Part shown: one piece after another, positions 62,893 through 64,000 of the stretch
How the letters are laid out: each line of letters starts with the position of its first letter
How positions within the stretch are numbered: the stretch's first letter is position 1
From: Pseudomonas asplenii
GTDB lineage: Bacteria > Pseudomonadota > Gammaproteobacteria > Pseudomonadales > Pseudomonadaceae
DNA length: 64,000 nt
Direction: 5' to 3'
Assembly (NCBI RefSeq): GCF_001293465.1
Contig: NZ_JSYZ01000007.1
Coordinates: 231,220-295,219 of the forward strand
Made by a program: the position numbers and the translations under genes
The notes under the pieces: generated by a model
The model's database searches: none
Seen by the model: only the letters and a program-made list of their open reading frames with translations
Told to the model about the DNA's origin: nothing

Positions 62893-64000
62893 ATGAGCAG
62901 TCTGTCAATGTTGAGTGCTGCCGGGGTCGCTGCTCCGTCTGTCCTTCTGGAGTATCAAAAGGATTGGGTCAACATTCGCGCTCCCCTCAAGGTCGCCGAG
63001 AAGTCGCGCCGGATCGGTCTGACCTGGGCAGAGGCTGCCGACAACGTGCTTGTGGCTGCCGCAGAGAAAAAGGCCGGTGGCCAGACGGTCTACTACTTGG
63101 GCTACAACCAAGACATGACGGTCGAATACATCCAGGCCTGCGCAATGTGGTCGCGCGCCTTCAACTACGCGGCGGGCGAAATCGAAGAAGGCATTTGGCC
63201 CGATGAAGATCCAGACAAGCACATTAAGACCTTCACCATCTCATTCCCCAGTGGGCACCGCATTGTCGCGCTGACCAGCCGCCCGAGTAACTTGCGTGGT
63301 CGGCAGGGCGTGGTGGTGATCGATGAGGCCGCTTTCCATCAAGACCTTGCCGAGCTGCTGAAGGCGGCACTTGCGCTCTTGATCTGGGGTGGTGAGGTGC
63401 ACGTGATCAGCACGCACGACGGCACCGAAAACGCATTCAACGAGCTTATCGAAGACATACGGGCAGGCAAGCGTAAGGGTGTGGTGTTCCGGTGCACCTT
63501 CCGTGAGGCCGTCGAAGATGGCCTGTATGACCGGGTGTGCATGCGCAAAGGCATTCCGTTCGTTGAGGCGGAGCGTGATGCCTGGGTGCAGGACGTTTAC
63601 GACTTCTATGGCGAAGCGGCCAATGAGGAACTTGATTGCATCCCGAGTCAGGGGGGCGGTGCCTACCTGTCGATGGCCCTGGTCGAGAGCCGCACAAGTC
63701 GCGAATCGCCCGTGCTGCGCCTCAAGTATCCGCAGGGATACGAAACAAAGCCCGAGAGCGTGCGCATGGCTGAGTCGTTGGAGTGGTGCGAGCGCGAGTT
63801 GCTGCCGCTGCTGAAGGCCATGCCGACCGACGTGCAGAGCTTCTATGGGATGGACTTCGCCCGCTCTGGCGACCTGTCAGTCCTGTGGCCGCTGCTCAAG
63901 GAGCAGAACCTGCGCAAGCGCACGCCGTTCGTGCTGGAGATGCGGAACGTGCCGTTCAAGCAGCAAGAGCAGATCCTGTTCTACCTGGTCGAACATCTAC
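62893..64000 (+). CDS. Large terminase subunit (Mu gp28-like), N-terminal part
   Basis: 369 residues are visible before the window ends. The ATPase domain carries a Walker A-like EKSRRIGLTWA (typical deviant motif with two arginines) and Walker B VVVIDEAAFH. The nuclease domain starts at FYGMDFARSGDLSVLW with its first catalytic aspartate. A strong GGAGG site lies eight bases before the ATG. It drives DNA translocation into the procapsid and cuts headful lengths. Confidence 0.9.
   Translation, partial: MSSLSMLSAAGVAAPSVLLEYQKDWVNIRAPLKVAEKSRRIGLTWAEAADNVLVAAAEKKAGGQTVYYLGYNQDMTVEYIQACAMWSRAFNYAAGEIEEGIWPDEDPDKHIKTFTISFPSGHRIVALTSRPSNLRGRQGVVVIDEAAFHQDLAELLKAALALLIWGGEVHVISTHDGTENAFNELIEDIRAGKRKGVVFRCTFREAVEDGLYDRVCMRKGIPFVEAERDAWVQDVYDFYGEAANEELDCIPSQGGGAYLSMALVESRTSRESPVLRLKYPQGYETKPESVRMAESLEWCERELLPLLKAMPTDVQSFYGMDFARSGDLSVLWPLLKEQNLRKRTPFVLEMRNVPFKQQEQILFYLVEHL

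Larger units (their letters stand above)
49591..64000 (+). mobile_element. Mu-like (B3-type) transposable prophage, left part
   Basis: The gene order is typical of Pseudomonas transposable phages: reverse-strand repressor, Ner, DDE transposase, MuB-like ATPase, small regulators, DUF3164, DUF2786, GemA, Mor, lysis genes, DksA-like finger, DUF2730, DUF3486 small terminase and large terminase. Almost all genes are on the plus strand and overlap. The left end lies somewhere in 49360-49590; the exact TG end and five-base target duplication could not be fixed because the right end is outside the window. No disrupted key gene is seen in the visible part, so it may be intact. Confidence 0.9.

Overview
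The window is a piece of a Pseudomonas chromosome, most likely of the fluorescens/syringae lineage. The host part is GC-rich, with very dense, often overlapping genes, REP-like palindromes and a classic achromobactin locus. The right quarter (about 49.4 kb to the end) is a Mu-like (B3-type) transposable prophage that runs off the window.

Left part (1-5.3 kb): the end of a diguanylate cyclase, a PatB/MalY C-S lyase, a compact three-gene minus-strand operon (FeeM/LuxI-fold acyltransferase, SnoaL-like protein, haem-oxygenase-like di-iron protein) that looks like a small uncharacterised biosynthetic unit, a HIT hydrolase and a small orphan peptide.

Middle-left part (5.4-24.3 kb): a probable organosulfur-scavenging system. 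It has a dipeptide-type ABC transporter with an alpha/beta hydrolase, a TTC38-like protein, a DmpA-type peptidase, a TonB receptor and five consecutive luciferase-like (LLM) flavin monooxygenases. At the far end sit a TOBE molybdate/pterin-binding protein and an SfnR-like sigma-54 activator. Four near-perfect sigma-54 promoters (TGGCAC-N5-TTGC) drive the four transcription units as two divergent pairs. Both pairs share an 18-bp inverted-repeat box (CTGTnG-N6-CArCAG), so the set reads as one regulon, probably under the encoded activator.

24.5-29.3 kb: aldo/keto reductase, VOC protein, a decayed saccharopine-dehydrogenase-like pseudogene, a divergent NimT-like exporter/AraC regulator pair and a small hypothetical protein.

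29.3-49.3 kb, all minus strand: achromobactin synthesis, export and uptake. The order of transcription is ECF sigma factor, FecR-like anti-sigma, TonB receptor with signalling domain, then acsF, acsD, acsE, MFS exporter, acsC, acsB, acsA, cbrA-D, a FhuF-like reductase and an RraA-like protein. Fur-box-like sites precede the sigma factor and acsF.

49.4-64 kb: prophage early and middle genes. They are a S24 repressor with evenly spaced palindromic operators, Ner, MuA-like transposase, MuB-like ATPase, small regulators, DUF3164, DUF2786, GemA, Mor, a lysis cassette (holin-like protein, SLT muramidase, nested Rz/Rz1 spanins), a DksA/TraR finger, DUF2730, the small terminase, a reverse-strand cargo gene, and the start of the large terminase.
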